Positions 1-8,029 of a stretch of 64,000 nucleotides of DNA are shown piece by piece. How positions within the stretch are numbered: the stretch's first letter is position 1; the number at the start of each line of letters is the position of its first letter. Below the pieces are notes generated by a model. It searched no databases. It was given only the letters and a program-made list of their open reading frames with translations, and had not been told where the DNA came from. The stretch comes from Methylobacterium aquaticum (lineage in GTDB: Bacteria; Pseudomonadota; Alphaproteobacteria; Rhizobiales; Beijerinckiaceae): the NCBI RefSeq assembly GCF_016804325.1, contig NZ_CP043627.1, positions 3,175,001-3,239,000 of the forward strand, read 5' to 3'. The translations under genes were made by a program, and so were the position numbers.

Positions 1-195
1 CGTCTGACAGCCCACCTGTCCCCGGACCCGCTCGGCGACGCCCGGGACCTGCACGCCAGCATCGCGGCCCTGCGCCATCTCCTGGCGGCGCAGAGCCGCC
101 AGTTCGAGGCCATCGAGCGCCGGCTCGCCCCGCCCCGCAGCCCGGCCGAGACCGGGGCCCTGCGCCTGCGCGCCCTGAAGGCCGAGGGCCTCTGA
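1..195 (+). CDS. Hypothetical protein, C-terminal fragment (start outside window)
   Basis: An open frame runs in from the window edge and ends at TGA 193-195, giving the last 64 residues of a protein. The visible part is rich in Ala, Leu and Arg and looks helical, with a stretch around RHLLAAQSRQFEAIERRL that could form a short amphipathic helix or coiled coil. No domain is recognisable. Codon use (nearly all third positions G or C) fits a real gene. A strong inverted repeat starts at the stop codon. Confidence 0.6.
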   Translation, partial: RLTAHLSPDPLGDARDLHASIAALRHLLAAQSRQFEAIERRLAPPRSPAETGALRLRALKAEGL

Positions 196-231
196 TCCGG
201 ATTCCGGACGATCACGTCCGGGATTCGGATC
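194..231 (+). terminator. Hairpin just after the first gene, possible terminator
   Basis: Two 17-base arms (194-210 and 215-231) pair around a 4-base ATCA loop with two imperfect positions. The hairpin begins within the stop codon of the upstream gene. There is no T-run directly after it; a run of six T lies about 30 bases further on. It could be a factor-assisted terminator or a stabilising 3' hairpin. Confidence 0.4.
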
Positions 232-455
232 ACGAGCCGGCGCGGCGGTCGGGCGAAGCCGATTTTTTGCATCGCGGCGCGATCGATCGGGAACCGTATG
301 ACGCCTCGGGCACCCCATCCGGGGTCTTCAACCCCACGATGCAGGGCCTGCGGGTCATGCACGTGGGTGACCAAGCCGTAACCGTGATCGCGATCCGCAT
401 GGACCACCCCTCGCCGCACCGCGTTATTCGGTTGACCGCGAGAGGAGGACCAGCC

Positions 456-698
456 GTGGACACCTGCACCGGAACGCCCGTCAGCCTGACCCTGGGCGGT
501 CGCAGGATCGAGGGTGTCCTGCGGGCCATCGGTGACTCCGTCGACATGCCCGAGGCGCCGGGCAGCCCGGCGCGCCGCCTGCGCAACCTGATCCTCGATT
601 TCGGGCCGGCCTGCGCCCCGGTCGAGGTCTGGCTGGACGAACAGGAACAGGAGGCGCCAGGCCCCCTGCCCGCCCCTAACCCGTCATCAAGGTCCTGA
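456..698 (+). CDS. Hypothetical small protein (about 80 aa)
   Basis: I place the start at GTG 456 because an AGAGGAGG ribosome-binding site lies about 8 bases upstream; the frame is open further upstream but without such a site. The product begins VDTCTGTPVSLTLGG and contains a beta-rich stretch (GGRRIEGVLRAIGD, then LILDFGPACAPVEVWLDE), with a Pro-rich tail. No family is recognised; the pattern could fit a PilZ-like or small beta-barrel fold, but that is speculation. Its last 23 bases overlap the 3' end of the convergent response-regulator gene. Confidence 0.55.
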   Translation: MDTCTGTPVSLTLGGRRIEGVLRAIGDSVDMPEAPGSPARRLRNLILDFGPACAPVEVWLDEQEQEAPGPLPAPNPSSRS

Positions 699-1104
699 GC
701 TCGTCCAGGATGTCGTCGCCGCGGCAGGGTCGGGCGACGAAGCGGGCCTGGGGCGGCATCCGGTCGGGATCGGGCTTGCTGCGCCCGGACACGACCACGA
801 TCGGCAGGCCTGGCCGCATCTGCGCCGCCGCGCGGGCGAGCTCGAACCCGTCGGTCTTGCCGGACAATTCGACATCGGTGATCAGCGCGACGATGTCCTC
901 GCGCCCGGTGAGCAGCGAGAGCGCCCGCTCGGCGGAGGCCGATTGCAGCGCCTCGAACCCGGCCGCATCCAGCACGTCGCTGAGATCCATGATCGTCAGC
1001 GCCTCGTCCTCCACCACCAGCACCACGGGGCGCGGAGCACCGGGATGATCGTGTGTGATCCCGTCCCCGGCGTCGGTGTCGGCCTTCACGGTGTCGTTGC
1101 TCAC
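676..1104 (-). CDS. Stand-alone response regulator (CheY-like receiver)
   Basis: A 142-residue single-domain receiver protein. The acidic pocket is E32-D33 (VVEDEA), the phospho-acceptor is D77 (LITDVELSG), and the switch Ser is S106 (VVVSGRS). The usual conserved Lys is replaced by Arg (R125, in VARPC). No output domain follows, so it probably acts by protein-protein contact in a phosphorelay. The start is GTG 1104, preceded by AAGGA about 9 bases upstream. The first 25 residues are a polar leader outside the fold. There is no adjacent histidine kinase, so its partner is unknown. The Lys to Arg change may alter signalling while keeping phosphorylation. Confidence 0.85.
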   Translation of the reverse strand: MSNDTVKADTDAGDGITHDHPGAPRPVVLVVEDEALTIMDLSDVLDAAGFEALQSASAERALSLLTGREDIVALITDVELSGKTDGFELARAAAQMRPGLPIVVVSGRSKPDPDRMPPQARFVARPCRGDDILDELRTLMTG

Positions 1105-1389
1105 GTCGCCTGTCCTTGCCGGTCGGGCCCGTCCGGGACCTCCGCCCGGAAAGCGGCGCGGTCGGACAGGCCGTCGTCGTGTCTGCGGGCGGCCGCTTCC
1201 GGCCGGCCGGCGCCCACGCACCGGCCGTTGATCGAAACGGCCGATCCCCTCCCCCGGTTGCAGCCGTCGCATCGTCGCATCGAGGAGATTTCGCCGCTTC
1301 GGCGATCTGCCGCTTGCGCCAGGGCCCGCGCCCCGCTAGAGCACGGCACCGACCCGCACGGACGCCCCGGCGCCCCGCAGGTCTGGCCC

Positions 1390-1479
<90 letters not shown>

Positions 1480-1965
1480 GATTTCTTGCAGCTTGAAACA
1501 CCCCTTCGATCGGGTGGATGAGGCGGTCACGCTCTGGCCGTTGGACCACGCTTCATTGCTGTACGTGTCCCCCATGCGGGACGGCATTCTGTCCTGGCGG
1601 TTGTTGATCGGCCCATCGCTGAAGGACAGCGCATCGCGGCATGGCACGTGCAGCCATCGTGCCTTCACCTGCTCCGCTCGGACGGCTGACGCCCGACACG
1701 TCTCGTTCCGGCTCAAACCTCGTCAGCCCAAGCGATCCACGCTGACGGCCATCTCGGATCGAGAGGGCCGGGTGGGGACGGGATCGCTCACCGCGCAAGG
1801 AGCAACGGTAACCGGCTGCGATCCGGTGTCTGCACGGTGCGTCCCGAACATATCCGATACGTCCCGCACAAGGAATCAGGGGTAGCCCCGGTTGTGGGTT
1901 TGTCGCTCAATCGCCATCGCCCGGGCATGCGGCATGCCTCTCAAGTGTTGAAACAATTCCGATTT
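1480..1965. other. Gene-poor stretch after tRNA-Ser, no gene seen
   Basis: About 490 bases with no convincing coding frame. Base composition is visibly less GC-rich than the neighbouring genes, and the open frames here lack the strong G/C third-position bias of real genes in this window. A tRNA 3' end beside atypical sequence can mark an old integration site, but no integrase or duplicated tRNA end is visible. Confidence 0.4.
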
Positions 1966-2207
1966 ATGCCACGCTGCCGTTTTACGCTGAGCGTCTTCTC
2001 GACGCGGGGAAATGGCTGGAGCTGCCCGACAGGGACGCTGCGGTCGAGAAGGCCCGCCAGATCGCGCAGGCGCGCCTCAGCGTCGCCGACCAGAGAGTGC
2101 CGTGGGTGGAAGGCGTGGTGGTCGTCGAATGCAGCGACGGCAGCCAACCTATTATCTTACCCATCCTCGAGAGGCTCGGAGGTAAGGCGAAAGCGACGCG
2201 ACACTGA
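1966..2207 (+). pseudogene. DUF6894 family small protein, frameshifted at a G run
   Basis: Starting at ATG 1966 the product begins MPRCRFTLSVFSTRG, then goes out of frame at the GGGG run 2006-2009. Adding one G restores an 80-residue protein continuing KWLELPDRDAAVEKARQI and ending at TGA 2205-2207. The MPR start, the LELPD.DAA helix and the closing VEGVVVVECSDGSQPIILP strand match the DUF6894 layout of short alphaproteobacterial proteins of unknown function. The break has the same form as the other homopolymer frameshifts in this window, so a base-calling error is more likely than true decay. No strong ribosome-binding site is seen. Confidence 0.6.
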
Positions 2208-2274
2208 GCAACGACGGCGGATTGGTGGAGCGGAGGTGAGAGTTCGTCAACCCGTGCCGGGTTAGGCGGCGCAG

Positions 2275-2685
2275 ATGAAAAGCTCCTGTCTTCATCATGT
2301 CCTCGCGGCGGCACTCCTGATCGGCACGGCGAGCGCGCAGCCCGCACCGATCTTCGCGATCCCGATCACCGGGCAACTCGCGAACGGCCATGCGGCGGCA
2401 GGACAGGCCACCGGCTACGACAACGGCGTCGGCGAGTTCTGGGTGGCTTTCCCGGGATCGATCCGCTGCACCGGCTCCTGGTCGGTGCGCGATCCCAACC
2501 CGACGATCGTGATCCCGGTGGCCTGCGGCAGCCGGCTAAAGGGCGAAGCCATCGTGACGCGGCAGGCGGGCCTCATGACCGGCTCGGCCATCGTGGCACT
2601 CAGCAACGGGCAGCGCGGGCAGTTCGTCTTCGGCGACCTCACCTACGAGCAGGCGTTCGGCCAGGGGCGGGTCAGGACGCGATGA
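2275..2685 (+). CDS. Hypothetical secreted protein (136 aa)
   Basis: The product opens with a typical Sec signal peptide (MKSSCLHHVLAAALLIGTASA, cleavage expected after ASAQ). The mature part, about 115 residues, is rich in Gly, Val and Thr and looks beta-structured. It contains two Cys (about residues 64 and 79, in IRCTGSW and PVACGSR) that could form a disulfide in the periplasm. I do not recognise the family. The gene stands alone and faces the amidohydrolase gene across a shared hairpin. Confidence 0.65.
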   Translation: MKSSCLHHVLAAALLIGTASAQPAPIFAIPITGQLANGHAAAGQATGYDNGVGEFWVAFPGSIRCTGSWSVRDPNPTIVIPVACGSRLKGEAIVTRQAGLMTGSAIVALSNGQRGQFVFGDLTYEQAFGQGRVRTR

Positions 2686-2691
2686 AAGAAG

Positions 2692-2716
2692 GCCCCGGCG
2701 TTCGGACCGCCGGGGC
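2692..2716 (-). terminator. Hairpin terminator between convergent genes
   Basis: GCCCCGGCG (2692-2700) pairs perfectly with CGCCGGGGC (2708-2716) around a 7-base loop. Read on the minus strand it is followed by the T-rich CCTTCTTTC, so it probably ends the transporter-amidohydrolase operon; it may also serve the convergent secreted-protein gene. Confidence 0.6.
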
Positions 2717-2756
2717 TGCGACGGACGAGGTCCGTCGAGAGGTCTCGGGGAGCGTC

Positions 2757-3896
2757 CTACACCGGATGCCACCACCGCCCGCGCAGGACCACGCCCTCCG
2801 AGGTGATCCGCTTATCCCCGGTCATGTGCTCGCCCAGCACGTCGACATAGTCGAACTCTCCCTCGCGCACGGCCAGCACCGTCGCGTCGCCGAGCGCCCC
2901 GACCTTCAGGGTGCCGTATTCCATGCGCTTCACCGCCACCGCGGCATTGACCGTCGAGGCGGCGATCACCTCGTTCAGGCTCATGCCGAGGCAGAGCATC
3001 TTCGACATCGTGGTGACCTGGTCGAAGGCCGGGCCGTCGATGCAGAGCGCGTGGACGTCCGACGAGATCGTGTCCGGCTGGAAGCCGCCGGCCAGCATGG
3101 CGCGGGCGGTCTTGAAGGCGAAGGAGCCCTTGCCGTGGCCGATGTCGAACAGGATGCCGCGCTCGCGTGCCTTGCGCACCGCGGGCTTCACGGCTCCTTG
3201 CGCGGTCACGGGCGAGTTCGGGAACGGCCGGAAGGCGTGGGTGAGCACGTCGCCCGGGCGCAGCATCGCCAGGACCTCCTCGTAGCTCGGCGGCGGCTCG
3301 TCGATATGGGCCATCAGCGGCAGGCCGGTCTCCTCCGCGACCTGAAGCGCGATCTCGAGCGGCGCCGTGCCTTGCGTGCCCGAGGCGTGCGCCCCGACCC
3401 GGACCTTGATGCCGATGATCACGTCGCGGTTGGCCTCGGCCACCGCCACCGCCTCCCGGGGCGCCATCAGGCGCATGTCCTGGCTCTCCCCGACCATCAC
3501 GGTCTTGGAGAAACCGTAGATGCCGGCAAACGAGACGTGCAGGTAGGCCAGGATGCGGGCCTCCGAGCGCTCGATCACGTGCTTGCGGAAGCCCGGAAAG
3601 TTGCCGGGCCCGGCGCTGCCGGTATCGACCGAGGTGGTGACGCCCGACAGCCGGCAGAACTCGTCGGCATCGATCCCGAGCGAGGTGCCGCCCCAGTAGA
3701 CGTGGGTGTGCAGGTCGATGAGGCCCGGGGTGACGATCGCCCCCTTCATCTCCCGGACCTCCGTCCCCTCCCCAGCCGGCAGGTCGCGGCCGAAGCCCGA
3801 GACGAGGCCGTTGGCGAAGGCGACGTCGGCGATCCCGTCGTGGTTCTGCGACGGATCGATGATGCGGGCGCCCCGCAGGATCAGCTCGTGCTGCAC
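2757..3896 (-). CDS. Amidohydrolase/deacetylase family metallohydrolase
   Basis: A 379-residue TIM-barrel amidohydrolase related to dihydroorotase and D-aminoacylase. The metal-site motifs are in order: HTH at residues 63-65 (DLHTHVYWGG), the carboxylatable Lys in IGIKVRVG, His in LMAHIDEPP, His in FDIGHGKG and the catalytic Asp in SSDVHAL. The likely reaction is removal of an acyl group from an N-acyl or O-acyl compound in the cytoplasm; the substrate cannot be told. I chose GTG 3896 because AGAGGA lies just upstream; an ATG at 3923 is the alternative. It is the last gene of the peptide ABC transporter operon, 37 bases after the second ATPase, which suggests that its substrate is imported by that system. 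Confidence 0.85.
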   Translation of the reverse strand: MQHELILRGARIIDPSQNHDGIADVAFANGLVSGFGRDLPAGEGTEVREMKGAIVTPGLIDLHTHVYWGGTSLGIDADEFCRLSGVTTSVDTGSAGPGNFPGFRKHVIERSEARILAYLHVSFAGIYGFSKTVMVGESQDMRLMAPREAVAVAEANRDVIIGIKVRVGAHASGTQGTAPLEIALQVAEETGLPLMAHIDEPPPSYEEVLAMLRPGDVLTHAFRPFPNSPVTAQGAVKPAVRKARERGILFDIGHGKGSFAFKTARAMLAGGFQPDTISSDVHALCIDGPAFDQVTTMSKMLCLGMSLNEVIAASTVNAAVAVKRMEYGTLKVGALGDATVLAVREGEFDYVDVLGEHMTGDKRITSEGVVLRGRWWHPV

Positions 3897-3933
3897 GGCT
3901 CTTCCTCTGATTTTCGTCACCATGGGAGGCCCG

Positions 3934-4929
3934 TCACGCGGCCTGCGCCGGCAGGCCGGCGCGGTCGAGGTGGCAGGCCGCGAAATGCTCGCCGCCGACC
4001 GGGTCGAGGAGCGGTTCCTCGGTGCGGCAGCGGTCGAAGGCGTGCGGGCAGCGGGTGTGGAAGCGGCAGCCGCTCGGCGGATTGATCGGGCTCGGCACGT
4101 CGCCGCGAAGCACGATGCGGGTGCGCCCGGCATCGGGCTCCGGCACCGGCACGGCGGAGAGCAGCGCCTGGGTGTAGGGGTGCCTGGGCGCCAGGAAGAT
4201 CTCGCGGCGCGGGCCGATCTCGACGATCTTGCCGAGATACATCACTGCCACCCGGTGCGTCATGTGCTCGACGATGGCGAGGTCGTGCGAGATGAACAGC
4301 AAGGCCAGGTCCAGCTCCTTCTGCAAGTCCTGCAGCAGGTTGACGATCTGCGCCTTGACCGAGACGTCGAGGGCCGAGACCGCCTCGTCGCAGATGATCA
4401 GGTCCGGCTCGGCGGCAAGCGCCCGGGCGATGCCGATGCGCTGGCGCTGGCCGCCGGAGAATTCGTGCGGGAACCGCGTCAGCGCCTCCCGCGGCAGGCC
4501 GACCCGCTCCATCAGGGCGGCGAGCCGCGCGTCGAGATCGGCGCGATTTTTCGCGAGACCGAAATTGCGGATCGGCTCGGCCAGGATGTCGCGCACCCGC
4601 ATCCGCGGGTTGAGCGAGGAGAACGGGTCCTGGAACACCATCTGGATCCGCCGGCGCAAGGGACGCAGCGCGCCGGCCGAGAGATCGTCGATGCGCTTGC
4701 CCCCCAGCACCACCTGGCCGGAGGTCGGCGGAAACAGCCGCATCAGGCTGCGGGCGACCGTGGACTTGCCGCAGCCGGATTCCCCGACGAGGGAGAGCGT
4801 CTCGCCCTTCTCCAGGGTGAACGAGACGCCATCCACCGCCTTGAGGCTGCGGGTGTGGCGGCCGAGAAGGCCGCCGCCGAGGAGGAAGTGCTTACGCAGG
4901 TCGTTGACGGCGAGGAGCGGGGTGCTCAC
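3934..4929 (-). CDS. Dipeptide/oligopeptide ABC transporter ATP-binding protein (DppF type)
   Basis: A 331-residue cytoplasmic ATPase that powers peptide import. Walker A is GESGCGKST at about residues 49-57, the Q-loop is MVFQDPFSS, the signature is FSGGQRQR, Walker B is [12 protein letters not shown] and the H-loop is FISHD. The Walker B sequence has Ala where most relatives have Pro (DEA rather than DEP). The C-terminal oligopeptide-binding extension carries the Cys cluster [14 protein letters not shown], which in relatives can bind an iron-sulfur cluster. The start GTG 4929 overlaps the TGA of the upstream ATPase gene in GTGA, indicating translational coupling. Confidence 0.9.
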   Translation of the reverse strand: MSTPLLAVNDLRKHFLLGGGLLGRHTRSLKAVDGVSFTLEKGETLSLVGESGCGKSTVARSLMRLFPPTSGQVVLGGKRIDDLSAGALRPLRRRIQMVFQDPFSSLNPRMRVRDILAEPIRNFGLAKNRADLDARLAALMERVGLPREALTRFPHEFSGGQRQRIGIARALAAEPDLIICDEAVSALDVSVKAQIVNLLQDLQKELDLALLFISHDLAIVEHMTHRVAVMYLGKIVEIGPRREIFLAPRHPYTQALLSAVPVPEPDAGRTRIVLRGDVPSPINPPSGCRFHTRCPHAFDRCRTEEPLLDPVGGEHFAACHLDRAGLPAQAA

Positions 4930-5917
4930 GCGGCGAGCGCGTCCTTCGGCGCGTAGTGGCAGGCGGCGAGATGGCCCGGCGCCTTCGGCTCGAGCGCCGG
5001 GGCGTGGCTGCGGCACAGATCGGTGACGGCGGGGCAGCGGCCGGCGAAGACGCAGCCCTCGATCCGGGTCTTCAGGCTCGGCACCATGCCGGGGATCTCG
5101 GCCAGCCGCTGCGGCGCCCCCGGCGCCTCGGCGGCGCCGAGGCGCGGCACCGCCCCCATCAGGCCGCGCGTATAGGGGTGGCGGGGGAGCGGAAGAGGTC
5201 GCGGACCGCCGCCTCCTCGACCTTGCGGCCGGCATACATCACCACCACCCGGTCGGCGACCTCCGCCACCACGCCGAGATCGTGGGTGATCAGCATGATG
5301 GCGGCGCCGACGCGCCGCTTGAGGTCGCGCATCAGGTCGAGGATCTGGGCCTGGATCGTCACGTCCAAAGCCGTGGTCGGCTCGTCGGCGATGAGGAGTT
5401 TTGGGGAGCAGGCGAGCGCGATGGCGATCATCACCCGCTGGCGCATGCCGCCGGAGAGCTGGTGCGGGTATTCCCGGACGCGGCGGCGCGGCTCGGGAAT
5501 GCCGACCAGCGTCAGCATCTCCACCGCCCGCTCCTCGGCTTCCTTGCGCGACAATCCCTGGTGCAGGCGTAGGGTCTCGCCGATCTGGCGCCCGACGGTG
5601 AGCACCGGGTTCAGCGAGGTCATCGGCTCCTGGAAGATCACGCTGATGGCGTTGCCGCGGATGCGGCGCATCTCGCGCTCGGGCAGGTCGAGGAGGTCGC
5701 GCCCCTCGAACCGGATCGCGCCGGACAACCGCGCCGGCGGCTCGGGCAGGAGCCGCAGGATCGACATCGAGGTCACCGACTTGCCGCAGCCGGATTCGCC
5801 GACGATCGCCAGGGTCTCGCCGGCGCCAATGGCGAAGGACACGCCGTCGACCGCGCGGTTGACCCCGTCGGGCGTGCGGAAATGGACCTGGAGGTTCTCG
5901 ATGGAGAGAAGCGTCAT
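4926..5917 (-). pseudogene. Dipeptide/oligopeptide ABC transporter ATP-binding protein (DppD type), frameshifted
   Basis: The first 250 residues read as an intact ATPase: Walker [10 protein letters not shown] near residue 40, Q-loop FQEPMTS, signature LSGGMRQR, Walker [14 protein letters not shown]-loop LITHD. After DLFRSP the frame is lost at the G run 5183-5187 (C run on the coding strand). One extra base gives the family-typical [16 protein letters not shown] and continues to the Cys-rich peptide-binding tail ([14 protein letters not shown]), about 330 residues in all. All other operon genes are intact, so a sequencing error is likely. The start ATG 5917 is about 240 bases from the permease gene, and that gap holds a repeat. 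Confidence 0.85.
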
Positions 5918-5972
5918 GGGCGTCGTCTCCGGGGTGGACTTAAAAGTCTCGAACGATCGATCCCGTCCACCA

Positions 5973-6100
5973 CCTCATCCTGAGGTGTCAGTCGATCGTA
6001 GATCGACTGACCTCGAAGGAGGGCTCCAGGGGTCGCAGTGGAATCTGGAGGCCTCCTTCGAGGCTCAGCGATCTTCGATCGCCCGCACCTCAGGATGAGG
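5973..6100. repeat. ~120-bp palindromic repeat, copy 1 of 5 (inside transporter operon)
   Basis: Begins CCTCATCCTGAGGTG and ends CACCTCAGGATGAGG, with CTCGAAGGAGGGCTCCAG and its near-complement CCTCCTTCGAGG inside, so the whole unit folds into a long stem with side hairpins. Related copies lie at 18958, 22123, 29611 and 58262. This copy lies between the second permease gene and the first ATPase gene of the peptide transporter operon. In a transcript it would form a strong hairpin and could lower expression of the distal genes. Confidence 0.85.
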
Positions 6101-6157
6101 TTATGAGTGGGAGGAAGATGGCTCACGGGAAGCGGCCGGTCCGTGGCAAGCCAACCC

Positions 6158-7081
6158 TCACACATCTTTCGCCATCCGCGGGTCGAGGGCATCGCGCAAC
6201 CCGTCGCCGACGAGGTTCACGGCGAGCACGGTGAGCGACAGGAAGATCGCCGGGAAGAGAATGATGTAGAACTTCACCTGCCAGAGCGCCCGGCCCTCGG
6301 CCATGATGTTGCCCCAGGACGGGGTCGCGGGCGGTACGCCGGCGCCGATGAACGACAGGATCGATTCGGCGATCATCGCCGAGGCGCAGATATAGGTCGC
6401 CTGCACGGTCATCGGTGCGAGCGTGTTGGGCAGGATGTGACGCCAGATGATCATCGGCATCCGGGTGCCGGTGGTCACCGCCGCCTCGACATAGGGCTGC
6501 TCGCGCAACGACAGCACGACGCCGCGCACCAGCCGCGCCACGCGCGGGATCTCCGCCACGGTGATCGCCAGGATCACGTTCCCGACCGAACCTCTCGTCA
6601 GCGCCATGAGCGCGATGGCCAAGAGAATCGGCGGGATCGACATCAACCCGTCGACGACCCGCATGATGATCCCGTCGGCCCAGCGCACCATGCCGGAGAC
6701 GAGGCCGACGACGAGCCCGGCGAGGGAAGCGAACAGCGCCACCGCGAAGCCGACGAGGAGCGACACCCGGGCGCCGTAGATCACCCGGGAATAGAGGTCG
6801 CGCCCGAGCATGTCGGTGCCGAACCAGTATTGGGCGGACGGCACCCGCGTGCGGCGCGAGGGCGCGATCGCCGTCGGGTCGACGGTGCCGAGATACGGCG
6901 CCAGGATCGCCGTCAGGGCGACGATGAGCAGGATCACGCCGCCGATCACGATGGTCGGGTGGCGGCGCCAGGTCCGGCGGATCCGGCCATAGGCCTTTCG
7001 CGGCGGGTAGAGATCGGGCAGCGGCGCGGCGACCGCGAGGCCGGCGGGCGCCTCGCCCTTCAGGGGATGGGCGGCGCTCAA
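6158..7081 (-). CDS. Dipeptide/oligopeptide ABC transporter permease (DppC type)
   Basis: A 307-residue inner-membrane permease. A cytoplasmic N-terminus precedes the first membrane segment (TIVIGGVILLIVALTAILAP, about residues 42-61). A periplasmic stretch with GTDMLGRDLYSRVIYGAR, a DppC hallmark, follows, then the binding-protein-dependent transport domain with about five more membrane segments and the EAA-like coupling loop EAAVTTGTRMPMIIWRHILPN. The start appears to be TTG 7081, overlapping the stop of the upstream permease gene in TTGA; no ATG or GTG fits better. A repeat separates this gene from the ATPase genes. Confidence 0.9.
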   Translation of the reverse strand: MSAAHPLKGEAPAGLAVAAPLPDLYPPRKAYGRIRRTWRRHPTIVIGGVILLIVALTAILAPYLGTVDPTAIAPSRRTRVPSAQYWFGTDMLGRDLYSRVIYGARVSLLVGFAVALFASLAGLVVGLVSGMVRWADGIIMRVVDGLMSIPPILLAIALMALTRGSVGNVILAITVAEIPRVARLVRGVVLSLREQPYVEAAVTTGTRMPMIIWRHILPNTLAPMTVQATYICASAMIAESILSFIGAGVPPATPSWGNIMAEGRALWQVKFYIILFPAIFLSLTVLAVNLVGDGLRDALDPRMAKDV

Positions 7082-8019
7082 TAGCGGATCCTCGGGTCGA
7101 TGAGGGTGTAGAGGACGTCGATCGCGAGGTTGACCAGCACGTAGGTGAAGCTGAACAGCAGCACCACGCCCTGGATCACCGGATAGTCCCGCCGCAGGAT
7201 CGCATCGACGGTGAGCCGGCCGAGGCCGGGAATCGCGAAGACCGTCTCGGTGACGACCGCGCCGCCGATGAGGAGCGCGATGCCGATGCCGATCACCGTG
7301 ACGATCGGCACCGCGGCGTTCTTCAGCGCGTGGACGAACAGCACCTGCCCCTGCGCCACGCCCTTGGCCCGCGCCGTGCGGACGTAATCCTGCTGGAGCA
7401 CGTCGAGCATCGTCGCCCGGGTCACCCGGGCGATCAGCGCGATGTAGACGAGGCCGAGCGTCAGCGCCGGCAGGATCAGGCTTGCGAACCACGGGCCGAT
7501 CCCCTGCTCGATCGGCGTGTAGCCCTGCGCCGGCAGCCAGCCGAGCTCGAGGGCGAACACGTAGGCGAGCAGGTAGCCGACGACGAAGACCGGCACCGAG
7601 AAGCCGAGCACCGCCCCGCCCATCACCAGCCGGTCGACGAGGCGCCCCGCCTTCCAGGCCGCGAGCACGCCGAGCGGCACCGCGACCAGCACCGCGAAGA
7701 CCAGCGTCACCAGCATCAAGGACACGGTCGGCTGCACCCGCTGGCCGATCATGGTCGTGACCGGCAGGTTGGTGAAGATCGAGGTGCCCAGATCCCCGTG
7801 CAGGATGCGCCAGGCCCACTCGCCGAAGCGGACCAGGAACGGCCGGTCGAGGCCGAGCGAGGCGCGGATGCGCTCGATATCGGCCGGCGAGGCCTGGTCG
7901 CCGGCGATCAGCGCCGCCGGGTCGCCGGGGGCGAGGAACAGCAGGCTGAAGACGAACAGCCCGACCACCGCCATCACCGGGATGACGGCGAGGACGCGCT
8001 TGACGAGGAAGCCGAACAC
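7078..8019 (-). CDS. Dipeptide/oligopeptide ABC transporter permease (DppB type)
   Basis: A 313-residue inner-membrane permease with the usual DppB layout. The first membrane segment is at residues 8-30 (VKRVLAVIPVMAVVGLFVFS), followed by a periplasmic loop with LAPGDPAALIAG and LGLDRPFLVRFGEW, then five more membrane segments. The coupling loop is YVRTARAKGVAQGQVLFVHALKN, and the end is VLYTLIDPRIRY. It pairs with the DppC-type protein encoded directly downstream (overlapping stop/start) to form the channel. Ten bases separate it from the binding-protein gene upstream. Confidence 0.92.
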   Translation of the reverse strand: MFGFLVKRVLAVIPVMAVVGLFVFSLLFLAPGDPAALIAGDQASPADIERIRASLGLDRPFLVRFGEWAWRILHGDLGTSIFTNLPVTTMIGQRVQPTVSLMLVTLVFAVLVAVPLGVLAAWKAGRLVDRLVMGGAVLGFSVPVFVVGYLLAYVFALELGWLPAQGYTPIEQGIGPWFASLILPALTLGLVYIALIARVTRATMLDVLQQDYVRTARAKGVAQGQVLFVHALKNAAVPIVTVIGIGIALLIGGAVVTETVFAIPGLGRLTVDAILRRDYPVIQGVVLLFSFTYVLVNLAIDVLYTLIDPRIRY

Positions 8020-8029
8020 GGGGGGTTCC

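Noticed and set aside
1493..1885. Possible gene after tRNA-Ser
   Set aside because: Third-position base bias is weak, there is no ribosome-binding site, and the protein shows no family signature.
2682..4085. Long plus-strand open frame opposite the amidohydrolase and ATPase genes
   Set aside because: It is antisense to genes with clear family motifs. In GC-rich DNA the opposite strand often stays open because stop codons are rare; its product is full of His, Arg, Gly and Asp runs and resembles no family.
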